In this document: positions 1-5,898 of the stretch, one piece after another | Layout of the letters: the number at the start of each line of letters is the position of its first letter | Position numbering within the stretch: position 1 is the first letter of the stretch | Source: Marinosulfonomonas sp. | GTDB lineage: Bacteria; Pseudomonadota; Alphaproteobacteria; Rhodobacterales; Rhodobacteraceae | Assembly: GCA_026989405.1 (NCBI GenBank) | Contig: JALSJL010000020.1 | Coordinates: 1 to 6,518 of the forward strand | Direction of reading: 5' to 3' | Length of the DNA: 6,518 nt | Notes under the pieces: model-generated | What the model was told of the DNA's origin: nothing | The model's database searches: none | What the model saw: only the letters and a program-made list of their open reading frames with translations | Translations under genes and position numbers: made by a program

Positions 1-38
1 CCGGAGGCTCGGGCCCGCAGGGCACGAAACCCGCATGA
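1..38 (+). CDS. Possible 3' end of an upstream gene (partial)
   Basis: Reading from base 3, eleven sense codons run from the window edge to a TGA at 36-38, ending in the residues GTKPA. This stop would overlap the ATG of the PqiA-like gene at 35 as ATGA, a common arrangement in translationally coupled bacterial genes. Only eleven codons are visible, so the product cannot be identified. The frame starting at base 2, which is that of the PqiA-like gene, is also open to the edge, so the alternative is that this DNA is simply an untranslated leader or a longer N-terminus of that gene. Confidence 0.3.
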   Translation, partial: GGSGPQGTKPA

Positions 39-469
39 CCCCGCTGAAAGCCGCCAACCTCGCGCTTCTGCTGCTGTTCCCGGTCTCATGGTTCGCGCCG
101 CTTCTGCGCGCGGGGTTTCTGCCCCTGTTTTCGCTCAATGAAATCTCGATCGTATCGGGGCTGCAATCGCTATGGCAGGTCGACGTGGTGCTGGCATTGC
201 TGGTGACCTTTCTGGCGGTATTTGCCCCCTATGCCAAAACCATCGGGTTGGCGCTGATCCATTTCGGCCTGCTCGACACACGGGTCTTGCCGGCGCTGAA
301 ACTGCTCGGACGGTTGGCAATGGCCGATGTGTTCCTGGTCGCGCTGTACATCGTTGTGATCAAGGGAATTGGCGTCGGGCGCATTGAAACCGCCTGGGGG
401 CTGTATCTGTTCACCGGCTGCGTGCTGGCATCCATTGCCATCTCGCTGTCAACCGGGCGACTGCGCTGA
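35..469 (+). CDS. PqiA-domain (paraquat-inducible protein A-like) inner-membrane protein
   Basis: This is a 144-residue hydrophobic protein with about four predicted membrane segments, near residues 7-24, 49-67, 94-110 and 121-139. The stretch at 91-110 (LGRLAMADVF, then a hydrophobic run to K110) resembles the M-x-DVF-x-VAL...K signature of PqiA domains. Full-length PqiA and YebS of enteric bacteria carry two such domains in about 400 residues and work with MCE-domain partners in envelope lipid transport. This protein holds only one domain and has no MCE gene beside it in the window, so its role is unknown and the paraquat name says little. The ATG at 35 is chosen because the membrane segment starts just after it; no strong Shine-Dalgarno is visible, which fits coupling to an upstream gene through the possible ATGA overlap. 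It is followed by an 80-bp gap and then radA on the same strand. Confidence 0.8.
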   Translation: MTPLKAANLALLLLFPVSWFAPLLRAGFLPLFSLNEISIVSGLQSLWQVDVVLALLVTFLAVFAPYAKTIGLALIHFGLLDTRVLPALKLLGRLAMADVFLVALYIVVIKGIGVGRIETAWGLYLFTGCVLASIAISLSTGRLR

Positions 470-549
470 CCAGGAACGCCGCAGGCCATCGGTGCATGCC
501 GGCCCGAACTCCGCTTGGCCTTGGCGCCCGGCTTCGCTAGAAGAGCCAC

Positions 550-1914
550 ATGGCAAGAGCAGAAAATTTCACCTGTACCGCATGCGGCGCGGCCCATTCC
601 AAATGGTCGGGACGATGCGACGCTTGTGGCGAATGGAACTCGATTGTCGAAGAAAAGCCGCTGTCCGCCGGTCCGGCACGAAAATCGCTCGGCGCCCGGC
701 GCGGCGCTCTGGTCGAATTGTCGGACCTGAGCACCGAAGAACAGCCGCCGCCGCGCACCGCTTGCGGGATCAGTGAACTTGACCGCGTTCTGGGCGGCGG
801 CCTTGTCCCGGCGTCGGCGATCCTGCTTGGCGGCGATCCGGGCATCGGGAAATCCACGCTGTTGTTGCAGGCCACCGCCAGTTTCGCGCGGGCCGGGCTG
901 AAAGCGGTCTATGTCTCGGGCGAGGAATCGCGCGCCCAGATCAGGATGCGCGCACAACGGCTGGGGCTGGCCGATGCCCCGGTCAGCCTTGCCGCCGAAA
1001 CCAACCTGCGCAACATCCTGACGATGCTGGAAGCCGAAAAACCCGACCTTGTGGTCATCGATTCGATCCAGACCATGTGGGCCGACAATGTCGAAAGCGC
1101 GCCCGGCAGCGTCAGCCAGGTGCGCGCGGCAGCCCATGAACTGACGGCCTTTGCCAAACGGCACGGCCTTTCCGTCGTGCTGGTCGGACATGTGACCAAG
1201 GAAGGCCAGATCGCCGGGCCTCGGGTGATCGAACACATGGTCGACACCGTGCTCTATTTCGAAGGCGAGCGGGGCCACCATTTCCGCATCCTGCGCGCCG
1301 TGAAAAACCGGTTTGGCCCGGCCGACGAGATCGGCGTTTTCGAAATGACCGGCAAGGGGCTGGCCGAGGTGCTGAACCCGTCAGCGCTGTTTCTGAGCGA
1401 ACGCGACGAGCCGGCGCCGGGTTCGGTGGTGTTTGCCGGGATCGAGGGCACCCGCCCCGTGCTGGTCGAGTTTCAGGCGCTGGTTGCCCCGACCCCGCAA
1501 AGCCAGCCACGCCGCTCTGTCGTGGGCTGGGATGGCGCGCGGCTGTCGATGATCCTTGCGGTGCTCGAGGCGCGTTGCGCCATCCCGTTTTCCGGCCTCG
1601 ACGTCTACCTGAATGTTGCCGGCGGGCTGAAAGTGCGCGAACCTGCGGCCGATCTGGCTGTTGCGGCGGCGCTACTTTCGGCCAGAGAAGACGTGGCCTT
1701 GCCCGCGGACACTGTGGTTTTTGGCGAAATCAGTCTATCAGGAGCCCTGCGCAGCGTCGCCCAGACAGCAAATCGCCTTAAAGAAGCCAGAAAGTTGGGT
1801 TTTAGCAAGGCGATCGCCCCGGCGAACAGCAAGATGAGTTCGGGCGACGGGAATGGTGTGCGGCAGATGCCGGACCTGACGAGCTTTGTAGGTGAGATAT
1901 TCGGCGCGGGCTAA
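550..1914 (+). CDS. radA: DNA repair protein RadA (Sms)
   Basis: RadA is a cytoplasmic RecA-related ATPase and DnaB-like helicase that helps process recombination intermediates and extend strand exchange. All three expected parts are present in 454 residues, the usual length for the family. A C4 zinc finger lies at C9-x2-C12 and C23-x2-C26. The ATPase core has a Walker A GDPGIGKS at 95-102 (K101) and a Walker B strand ending LVVIDS with D171. The RadA-specific KNRFG motif is at 252-256. The Lon-protease-like C-terminal domain covers roughly 290-450, including NVAGGLKVREPAADLAVAAA; in this family it is a structural scaffold and not a peptidase. The ATG at 550 has a modest AGAAGAG at 539-545. 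An alternative RecA-type ATPase is excluded by the zinc finger plus KNRFG. It ends just before the CvpA-family gene and is probably co-transcribed with it. Confidence 0.97.
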   Translation: MARAENFTCTACGAAHSKWSGRCDACGEWNSIVEEKPLSAGPARKSLGARRGALVELSDLSTEEQPPPRTACGISELDRVLGGGLVPASAILLGGDPGIGKSTLLLQATASFARAGLKAVYVSGEESRAQIRMRAQRLGLADAPVSLAAETNLRNILTMLEAEKPDLVVIDSIQTMWADNVESAPGSVSQVRAAAHELTAFAKRHGLSVVLVGHVTKEGQIAGPRVIEHMVDTVLYFEGERGHHFRILRAVKNRFGPADEIGVFEMTGKGLAEVLNPSALFLSERDEPAPGSVVFAGIEGTRPVLVEFQALVAPTPQSQPRRSVVGWDGARLSMILAVLEARCAIPFSGLDVYLNVAGGLKVREPAADLAVAAALLSAREDVALPADTVVFGEISLSGALRSVAQTANRLKEARKLGFSKAIAPANSKMSSGDGNGVRQMPDLTSFVGEIFGAG

Positions 1915-1921
1915 CACGCGC

Positions 1922-1930
1922 GAAGGAGAG
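1922..1930 (+). promoter_or_regulatory. Shine-Dalgarno deciding the cvpA start
   Basis: GAAGGAGAG lies just after the radA stop. It is 9-11 bases before the ATG at 1940 but abuts the in-frame ATG at 1931 (2 bases from the GGAG core) and lies downstream of the in-frame ATG at 1892, which is inside radA. Spacing therefore favours 1940. Confidence 0.6.
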
Positions 1931-1939
1931 ATGAGAGCA

Positions 1940-2503
1940 ATGGAAGGTTTCACGATCATAGACGGTGTGGTGGCCCTGGTCATCATCATCTCGGCGATTC
2001 TGGCCTATTCGCGCGGGTTCGTGCGCGAGGCGTTGTCAATCGGCGGCTGGATTGCGGCGGCCGTTGTCGCCTTCTTTTTCGCGCCCAAAGCCGAGCCGCT
2101 GGTGCGCGAAATCCCCGTTCTGAAAGATTTTCTGGGCGACAGTTGCGAATTGTCCATGATCGCGGCCTTTGCCGGCGTCTTCGCTCTGGCACTTGTGGTG
2201 GTGTCGATCTTCACGCCACTGTTTTCCTCTGCCGTTCGGCGCTCGGCCATCGGCGGGCTGGATCAGGGGCTTGGCTTTCTGTTTGGCGTCCTGCGCGGGC
2301 TGGTTCTTGTGGCGATTGCGCTTGTGGTCTACGACCGCGTCATTCTCGAAGACAGCTATCCCATGGTCGATGACAGCCGGACCGCCAAGATATTTGCCCG
2401 CGCCCAGGATAGCCTGAACGACGCAATCCCCGAGGATGCGCCCGGCTGGATCGTCAAGCAATACGAAAAACTGGTCGGCTCCTGCGGTGCGCAGGCCGAG
2501 TAA
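1940..2503 (+). CDS. cvpA: CvpA family inner-membrane protein
   Basis: With the start at 1940 this is a 187-residue integral membrane protein with about four hydrophobic segments, near residues 6-22, 33-47, 74-98 and 116-134. The CvpA hallmarks are an early Asp in the first segment (D8), then RG at 25-26, RE at 29-30 and W37, and later a GGLDQGLGFLFGVLRG stretch before the last membrane segment. E. coli CvpA is named for a requirement in colicin V production and has since been tied to envelope stress tolerance; its molecular activity is unknown. An in-frame ATG at 1892 would give 203 residues but would overlap radA by 23 bases and add a polar extension (ARANTREGE) before the first membrane helix, so it is disfavoured. 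The gap to radA is 25 bp, which suggests one operon. No purF follows it here, although cvpA-purF is the E. coli arrangement. Confidence 0.9.
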   Translation: MEGFTIIDGVVALVIIISAILAYSRGFVREALSIGGWIAAAVVAFFFAPKAEPLVREIPVLKDFLGDSCELSMIAAFAGVFALALVVVSIFTPLFSSAVRRSAIGGLDQGLGFLFGVLRGLVLVAIALVVYDRVILEDSYPMVDDSRTAKIFARAQDSLNDAIPEDAPGWIVKQYEKLVGSCGAQAE

Positions 2504-2589
2504 CGGCCTCAACCCGACCGCAGCCCCGGGCATGATCCGCCCTTTTGGCGGCCGGGCCCGCGTTGCAGCCGGCCCGACCCCGGACCGGG
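2504..2589. terminator. Convergent intergenic region with G/C-rich hairpins
   Basis: This is the 86-bp gap between the converging cvpA and DUF3179 genes. A small stem, CCGCC/GGCGG with loop CTTTT, lies at 2537-2551. A second stem, GGCCGG (2550-2555) with CCGGCC (2569-2574), or alternatively CGGGCC (2553-2558) with GGCCCG (2571-2576), follows directly. Neither is followed by a T run on either strand, so these are weak candidates for transcript ends and may simply reflect the base composition. Confidence 0.35.
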
Positions 2590-3561
2590 TCAGTTTCCGA
2601 CCATCCACTTGCCGTCGGGCCAGAACTCGTTGAACGAAAATGCAAACATGATGTCATGCGGCACGTCCCGCCCTTGCGCATCGCGCACCCGGATCGTGCC
2701 CACATCGCGCCCCTTGGAAATGCGCCGCGTGTCAAGCGCCGAGGCCTGCCCCGCCGTCCAGGTGATGGTCAGCCCGTCTTCGGTCAGTTCACCCGCCTGG
2801 CGCAGGCGTTCCAGCGGCCAGGCCTTGTCGCCCACCCGCAGGATGCGCGCAAGCGCCGGAATGTCGTGCGGCGGGTCTTCTCCGTTGTAAAGGAACGGGC
2901 GGCGGGCACTGTCGTAGCCGACATAGGGGTTGGTGCCGTAGGTGCGGTTCCAGTCGGGCTCGGCCATGACAAGCCCGTCGGGGTTGCGGGTCGCGAATTC
3001 GCTGTAGCTTTCCTGCCATGCGGGGATCTGCTTCAGTTCGGCCCCTGTCATGTCCCCGACGATTGCCTCACCCGTGGCCTGCTGCCACCAGCTTTCGGTC
3101 TCGCGGTCATACATGATCAGGTTCGAGCCGCGCAGCTTGCCCGATACCCCGAAGCTTAGCGTCTTGCCGTCAACGCGACGGTCAAACACCGGAACCGAAT
3201 TGCACAGCGGGCAATAGGTCACCGCGAAGGGCAGCCCGCCGGCCTCGTCATTGACGATCTCGTGCCACACCAGATAGCGCAGCGGATAGCTGCGCGCCGG
3301 TTGGCCGTCGACTTCGACGGTCACCACCGGCTCGCGGTCGGCAATGTCCTGGCTGTCTGCGACCGTGATGAATTTCGGCGCGTCAATGGCCGGAATACCA
3401 TCGCGCGGCGGGCCGCCGCCGCGGATATCGCCCCAGTTCTCCACCGTGGTCTTTTCGAAATTCGTGTTCGGCCATTCGCTCGTCCAGAACGTGGGCTGGG
3501 CAATCGCCGCACCCCCGGCCATCACGGCCGCAAATACCAGGCCCCGAAACAGTTCTGTCAT
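2590..3561 (-). CDS. Secreted DUF3179-domain protein
   Basis: The protein has 323 residues and matches the DUF3179 family, whose function is not established to my knowledge. Residues 1-21 form a signal peptide: TELFR, a hydrophobic core to about residue 20, and AIA before Q22 as a likely cleavage site. The mature part should be periplasmic. Family landmarks are YLVWHEIVND at 96-105, VTYCPLC at 114-120 with a CxxC pair (C117, C120) followed by NSVPVFDR, a FGVSGKLRGSNLIMYD stretch, and SWWQQATGEA. The C-terminal FNEFWPDGK is also typical. The CxxC could bind a metal or act in redox chemistry, but this is inference. The start at 3561 is preferred over a GTG at 3570 because AGGAGGTG (3575-3568) gives normal spacing to the ATG and includes the GTG itself. 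It lies 78 bp after the membrane-anchored cyclophilin on the same strand and may be co-transcribed. Confidence 0.9.
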   Translation of the reverse strand: MTELFRGLVFAAVMAGGAAIAQPTFWTSEWPNTNFEKTTVENWGDIRGGGPPRDGIPAIDAPKFITVADSQDIADREPVVTVEVDGQPARSYPLRYLVWHEIVNDEAGGLPFAVTYCPLCNSVPVFDRRVDGKTLSFGVSGKLRGSNLIMYDRETESWWQQATGEAIVGDMTGAELKQIPAWQESYSEFATRNPDGLVMAEPDWNRTYGTNPYVGYDSARRPFLYNGEDPPHDIPALARILRVGDKAWPLERLRQAGELTEDGLTITWTAGQASALDTRRISKGRDVGTIRVRDAQGRDVPHDIMFAFSFNEFWPDGKWMVGN

Positions 3562-3567
3562 GATCAA

Positions 3568-3595
3568 CACCTCCTGCCAGTCATGCTGGCAGAGG
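3568..3595 (-). promoter_or_regulatory. RNA hairpin covering the DUF3179 Shine-Dalgarno
   Basis: On the - strand transcript, CCTCTGCCAG (3595-3586), loop CATGA (3585-3581) and CTGGCAGGAGG (3580-3570) form a 10-bp stem with one bulged G; the inner seven pairs are perfect. The entire AGGAGG (3575-3570) ahead of the ATG at 3561 is inside the 3' arm. The stem is not followed by a U run, so it is not a standard intrinsic terminator. It could hold translation low or respond to temperature, a protein or an upstream ribosome; none of this is shown by the sequence itself. Confidence 0.55.
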
Positions 3596-3639
3596 CGGCT
3601 TTCATATCCTAGCCCCGATCACGCAGGGTTGAGAACAAT

Positions 3640-4254
3640 CTACTCGACCACCCGCACCGACTTCATCACGTCGGGCGTGCCGACAACGGCCCCATTCGGC
3701 CCCGTCCCGCGCTTGATGGCGTCAAGCACATCCATGCCCTCGACCACCTGCCCGACCACGGTATATTGCCCGTTCAGGTTGGGCGCCGGCGCGAACATGA
3801 TGAAGAACTGGCTGTTGGCGCTGTCCGGGCTTGCCGAACGCGCCATGCCGACGATACCGCGCTGAAAGGGGATGTCAGACGCTTCCAGCGGCAGATCCGG
3901 CAGGTCGGAACCGCCACGCCCGGCCTGGGCAAGATCGCCATCGGCCCGGCCGTATTTCACGTCGCCCGTCTGCGCCATGAACCCGTCAATCACCCGATGA
4001 AACACCACCCCGTCATAGGCCCCGGAGGCCGCAAGCTCCTTGAGCCGCCTGGCGTGCTCGGGCGCAATATCCTCAAACAGCTTGACGACGATCTTGCCGT
4101 TGGCCTCGCCTTCAACCTCGATTTCGAGCCTGGAGCCGGGTGTCTCGATGATTTCGGCCACCGGGTCGGGGCGGCTTTGCGAATACCAATACGCCCCGAG
4201 GACGGCGACCCCAAGAATGAAGACCGCGCCGAAAATCAGGTCGGTGCTACGCAT
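3640..4254 (-). CDS. Membrane-anchored cyclophilin-type peptidyl-prolyl isomerase
   Basis: This enzyme interconverts cis and trans peptide bonds before proline and assists protein folding. It is 204 residues long. An N-terminal hydrophobic segment at about 7-24, flanked by SRPDP and lacking an obvious cleavage site, should anchor it in the inner membrane with the catalytic domain in the periplasm. The cyclophilin domain spans about 42-203. It contains VVFHRVIDGFMAQTGD at 83-98 with the catalytic-type Arg at R87 (equivalent to R55 of human cyclophilin A) and SANSQFFIMF at 145-154. The Trp that confers cyclosporin sensitivity in human cyclophilin A is replaced near L160, as in most bacterial forms. 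Its ATG overlaps the end of the preceding cyclophilin gene by 8 bp, so translation is probably coupled. A cleaved, fully soluble periplasmic form cannot be excluded. Confidence 0.92.
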   Translation of the reverse strand: MRSTDLIFGAVFILGVAVLGAYWYSQSRPDPVAEIIETPGSRLEIEVEGEANGKIVVKLFEDIAPEHARRLKELAASGAYDGVVFHRVIDGFMAQTGDVKYGRADGDLAQAGRGGSDLPDLPLEASDIPFQRGIVGMARSASPDSANSQFFIMFAPAPNLNGQYTVVGQVVEGMDVLDAIKRGTGPNGAVVGTPDVMKSVRVVE

Positions 4255-4600
4255 CGGCCGCGACTTTGGCGCTGATGATCCGGTCCGGGTTCATCGGCGG
4301 CTCGCCGCGGGCGATCTTGTCGACATGCTCCATGCCATCGATCACGCGCCCGTAGACGGTATACTGCCCGTTCAGAAAGTGGTTGTCCGAGAAGTTGATG
4401 AAAAACTGGCTGTTGGCACTGTTGGGGTCCTGCGAGCGCGCCGCACCGATCGTGCCGCGATCATGCGGCAGCTTGGAAAACTCGGCCGGCACATTCGGCA
4501 GATCGGAGCCCCCGGTGCCCGCCATGCGCAGGTTGAAATCCTTTTCCGCATTGCCATGAGCCACGTCGCCGGTCTGGGCCATGAACCCGTCAATCACCCG
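3974..4600. repeat. 23-bp direct repeat inside the two cyclophilin genes
   Basis: The same 23 bases occur at 3974-3996 and 4578-4600, offset by 604 bp. On the - strand they encode HRVIDGFM plus flanking codon parts, at the active site of each paralogue. The surrounding 60 bases are also similar. This reflects shared descent and constrained protein sequence, and it could allow gene conversion or a deletion that fuses the two genes. Confidence 0.8.
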
Positions 4601-4753
4601 GTGAAAGACGACATTGTCATAGGCCCCCGAACGCACGAGCTCTTTCATGCGTTCGACATGTTTTGGCGCAACGTCGGGCAAAAGCTCAATGACGACCGGG
4701 CCGTCCTTCAATTCCAGGATTATCGTGTTTTCGGGGTCTTTGATCTCGGCCAT
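4247..4753 (-). CDS. ppiB: Cytoplasmic cyclophilin-type peptidyl-prolyl isomerase
   Basis: This is a 168-residue single-domain prolyl isomerase without a signal peptide or membrane segment, so it should act in the cytoplasm. The length fits the PpiB group (about 165 residues). VVFHRVIDGFMAQTGD at 48-63 contains the catalytic-type Arg R52, and SANSQFFINF is at 112-121, followed by FLNGQYTVYGRVIDGM at 126-141. The ATG at 4753 is supported by GAAGGAG (4767-4761) seven bases upstream. It is the first gene of a - strand cluster; its TAG stop lies inside the start region of the membrane-anchored paralogue. The two proteins are near-identical around the active site, suggesting an old duplication followed by a change of compartment. 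The symbol follows the general cytoplasmic bacterial class and is not proof of one-to-one orthology with E. coli ppiB. Confidence 0.93.
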   Translation of the reverse strand: MAEIKDPENTIILELKDGPVVIELLPDVAPKHVERMKELVRSGAYDNVVFHRVIDGFMAQTGDVAHGNAEKDFNLRMAGTGGSDLPNVPAEFSKLPHDRGTIGAARSQDPNSANSQFFINFSDNHFLNGQYTVYGRVIDGMEHVDKIARGEPPMNPDRIISAKVAADA

Positions 4754-4773
4754 CTGGCTGCTCCTTCACCTTG

Positions 4774-4787
4774 GGTTGCGCGCAACC
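4774..4787. promoter_or_regulatory. 14-bp perfect palindrome upstream of the cytoplasmic cyclophilin gene
   Basis: GGTTGCGCGCAACC is a perfect dyad centred between 4780 and 4781. It ends about 20 bases before the cyclophilin ATG at 4753, just upstream of its Shine-Dalgarno, so in the transcript it would be part of the leader or sit close to the promoter. It could be an operator. A G/C-rich palindrome of this length could also occur by chance. No regulator is recognised from the site. Confidence 0.4.
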
Positions 4788-4886
4788 TAGGCGTTGCCGG
4801 CGGAAAGGAAAAGGGGCGATCTTGCCGCGCCAGAACGTCAACAATGGCACGGCTGACCACCGATCGACGCCATATGCGCGCCGTTA

Positions 4887-4904
4887 GCGCAACCGTGATT
4901 GCGC
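4887..4904. promoter_or_regulatory. Inverted repeat GCGCAA-N6-TTGCGC upstream of the aldolase
   Basis: GCGCAA (4887-4892) and TTGCGC (4899-4904) form a perfect dyad with a 6-base spacer, 55 bases upstream of the aldolase ATG. The same half-sites, in the abutting TTGCGC/GCGCAA order, form the core of the palindrome at 4774-4787 in this divergent region. Confidence 0.35.
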
Positions 4905-4926
4905 CGGACGGCCGCTCTGATACATC
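4899..4926 (+). promoter_or_regulatory. Tentative aldolase promoter
   Basis: TTGCGC (4899-4904) and TACATC (4921-4926), separated by 16 bases, are the best -35/-10 pair I can see ahead of the aldolase. The match to the housekeeping consensus is weak. If it is right, the -35 coincides with one arm of the inverted repeat at 4887-4904, a layout compatible with repression. The remaining part of the 206-bp divergent region shows no open reading frame or other convincing element; I could not assign a promoter for the - strand cyclophilins. Confidence 0.2.
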
Positions 4927-4959
4927 CACCGACAGTCATTCCAAAAACGGAGTTTACCG

Positions 4960-5889
4960 ATGAGAGCGACCCGCGCAGTCCAGAAAATTCTCGCGAATTA
5001 TGAGGGCGAGACCCCCGGCGTCAAGGCCAACCTGTGTCGGATGCTGATGCACGGCAAGCTTGGTGGAACCGGCAAGATGATCATCCTGCCGGTCGATCAG
5101 GGCTTTGAGCACGGACCGGCACGTTCCTTCGCCCCGAACCCGGCCGGCTACGATCCGCATTATCACTACCAACTGGCAATCGACGCCGGGCTGAACGCCT
5201 TTGCGGCGCCGCTTGGCCTGCTCGAAGCCGGGGCTGACACCTATGCCGGGCAGATCCCGACCATCCTGAAAGTGAACAGCGCCAACTCGCTTATCCCGTC
5301 AGACGCGCCCAAGGACCAGGCCGTCACGGCCTCGGTTGACGATGCCCTGCGCATCGGGGCCGGTGCCATCGGCTTCACGATCTACCCCGGCTCGTCCGCC
5401 GGCAATGCCATGTTCGAGGAGATCGCCGAGATGCGGCGCGAAGCGGCGGCCAAGGGGATTGCGACCGTCATCTGGTCTTACCCGCGCGGCGAAGCGCTGG
5501 ACAAGGACGGCGAAACCGCCGTCGACATCGCCGCCTATGCCGCCCAGATCGCCGCGCTGCTTGGTGCCCATGTGATCAAGATCAAACTGTCCACCGACCA
5601 TCTGTCCCTGGCCGAAGCCAGAAAGGTCTATGAGGCCGAGAACATCGACATCAAGACGCAGGCCGCACGGGTGCGCAACTGCATGGACGCGGCATTTGCA
5701 GGACGGCGCATTGTCGTCTTCTCGGGTGGCGCGAAAAAGGGGGCCGACAGCGTCTACGATGATGCCCGCGCCATTCGCGACGGTGGCGGCAACGGCTCGA
5801 TCATCGGACGCAACTCGTTTCAGCGCGAACGCGCCGACGCGCTGGCGATGCTGTCGAAACTGGTTGAAATATACAAGGGCAAGGCCTGA
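4960..5889 (+). CDS. Class I fructose-bisphosphate aldolase, DhnA/FbaB (archaeal-type) family
   Basis: The enzyme cleaves fructose 1,6-bisphosphate to dihydroxyacetone phosphate and glyceraldehyde 3-phosphate, or runs in reverse for gluconeogenesis, through a Schiff base and without metal. It has 309 residues forming one TIM barrel. Visible active-site elements are LPVDQGFEHGP at 43-53 (D46), WSYPRG at 172-177 (W172, Y174, R176; the same W-x-Y-x-R pattern as the Thermoproteus tenax enzyme), VIKIKLS around 205-211 where K207 or K209 should be the Schiff-base lysine, and phosphate-binding SGGAKKG at 255-261 and GRNSFQR at 283-289. E. coli FbaB is the nearest familiar relative, at about 350 residues. 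The ATG at 4960 follows ACGGAG at 4947-4952 with seven bases between. The gene stands alone between a divergent and a convergent neighbour, so it is probably monocistronic. Some DhnA-family members use other substrates, such as transaldolase-like sugar phosphates. Confidence 0.88.
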   Translation: MRATRAVQKILANYEGETPGVKANLCRMLMHGKLGGTGKMIILPVDQGFEHGPARSFAPNPAGYDPHYHYQLAIDAGLNAFAAPLGLLEAGADTYAGQIPTILKVNSANSLIPSDAPKDQAVTASVDDALRIGAGAIGFTIYPGSSAGNAMFEEIAEMRREAAAKGIATVIWSYPRGEALDKDGETAVDIAAYAAQIAALLGAHVIKIKLSTDHLSLAEARKVYEAENIDIKTQAARVRNCMDAAFAGRRIVVFSGGAKKGADSVYDDARAIRDGGGNGSIIGRNSFQRERADALAMLSKLVEIYKGKA

Positions 5890-5898
5890 TCTGACCGG

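Noticed and set aside
229..1281. 350-codon open frame on the - strand opposite the PqiA-like gene and radA
   Set aside because: It is antisense to the well-supported radA frame, has a low-complexity composition typical of shadow frames in high-GC DNA, and resembles no family I know.
1892..1939. Upstream ATG for cvpA giving a 203-residue protein
   Set aside because: It overlaps radA, adds a polar tail before the first membrane helix, and ignores the GAAGGAGAG that sits properly before the ATG at 1940.
2545..3159. 204-codon open frame on the + strand within the DUF3179 gene
   Set aside because: It is antisense to a clear DUF3179 protein and has no recognisable domain or ribosome site.
3562..3570. 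GTG at 3570 as the start of the DUF3179 protein
   Set aside because: The GTG is part of the Shine-Dalgarno sequence AGGAGGTG; the ATG at 3561 has normal spacing and begins a typical signal peptide.
3570..3595. Hairpin after the anchored cyclophilin gene as an intrinsic terminator
   Set aside because: On the - strand the stem is followed by TGTTGATCATG, not a T run, and it contains the next gene's Shine-Dalgarno, so a role in translation is the better reading.
4040..4963. 307-codon open frame on the + strand across both cyclophilin genes
   Set aside because: Both - strand cyclophilins are unmistakable, and this frame is the antisense product of their codon bias. It also runs across the regulatory intergenic region.
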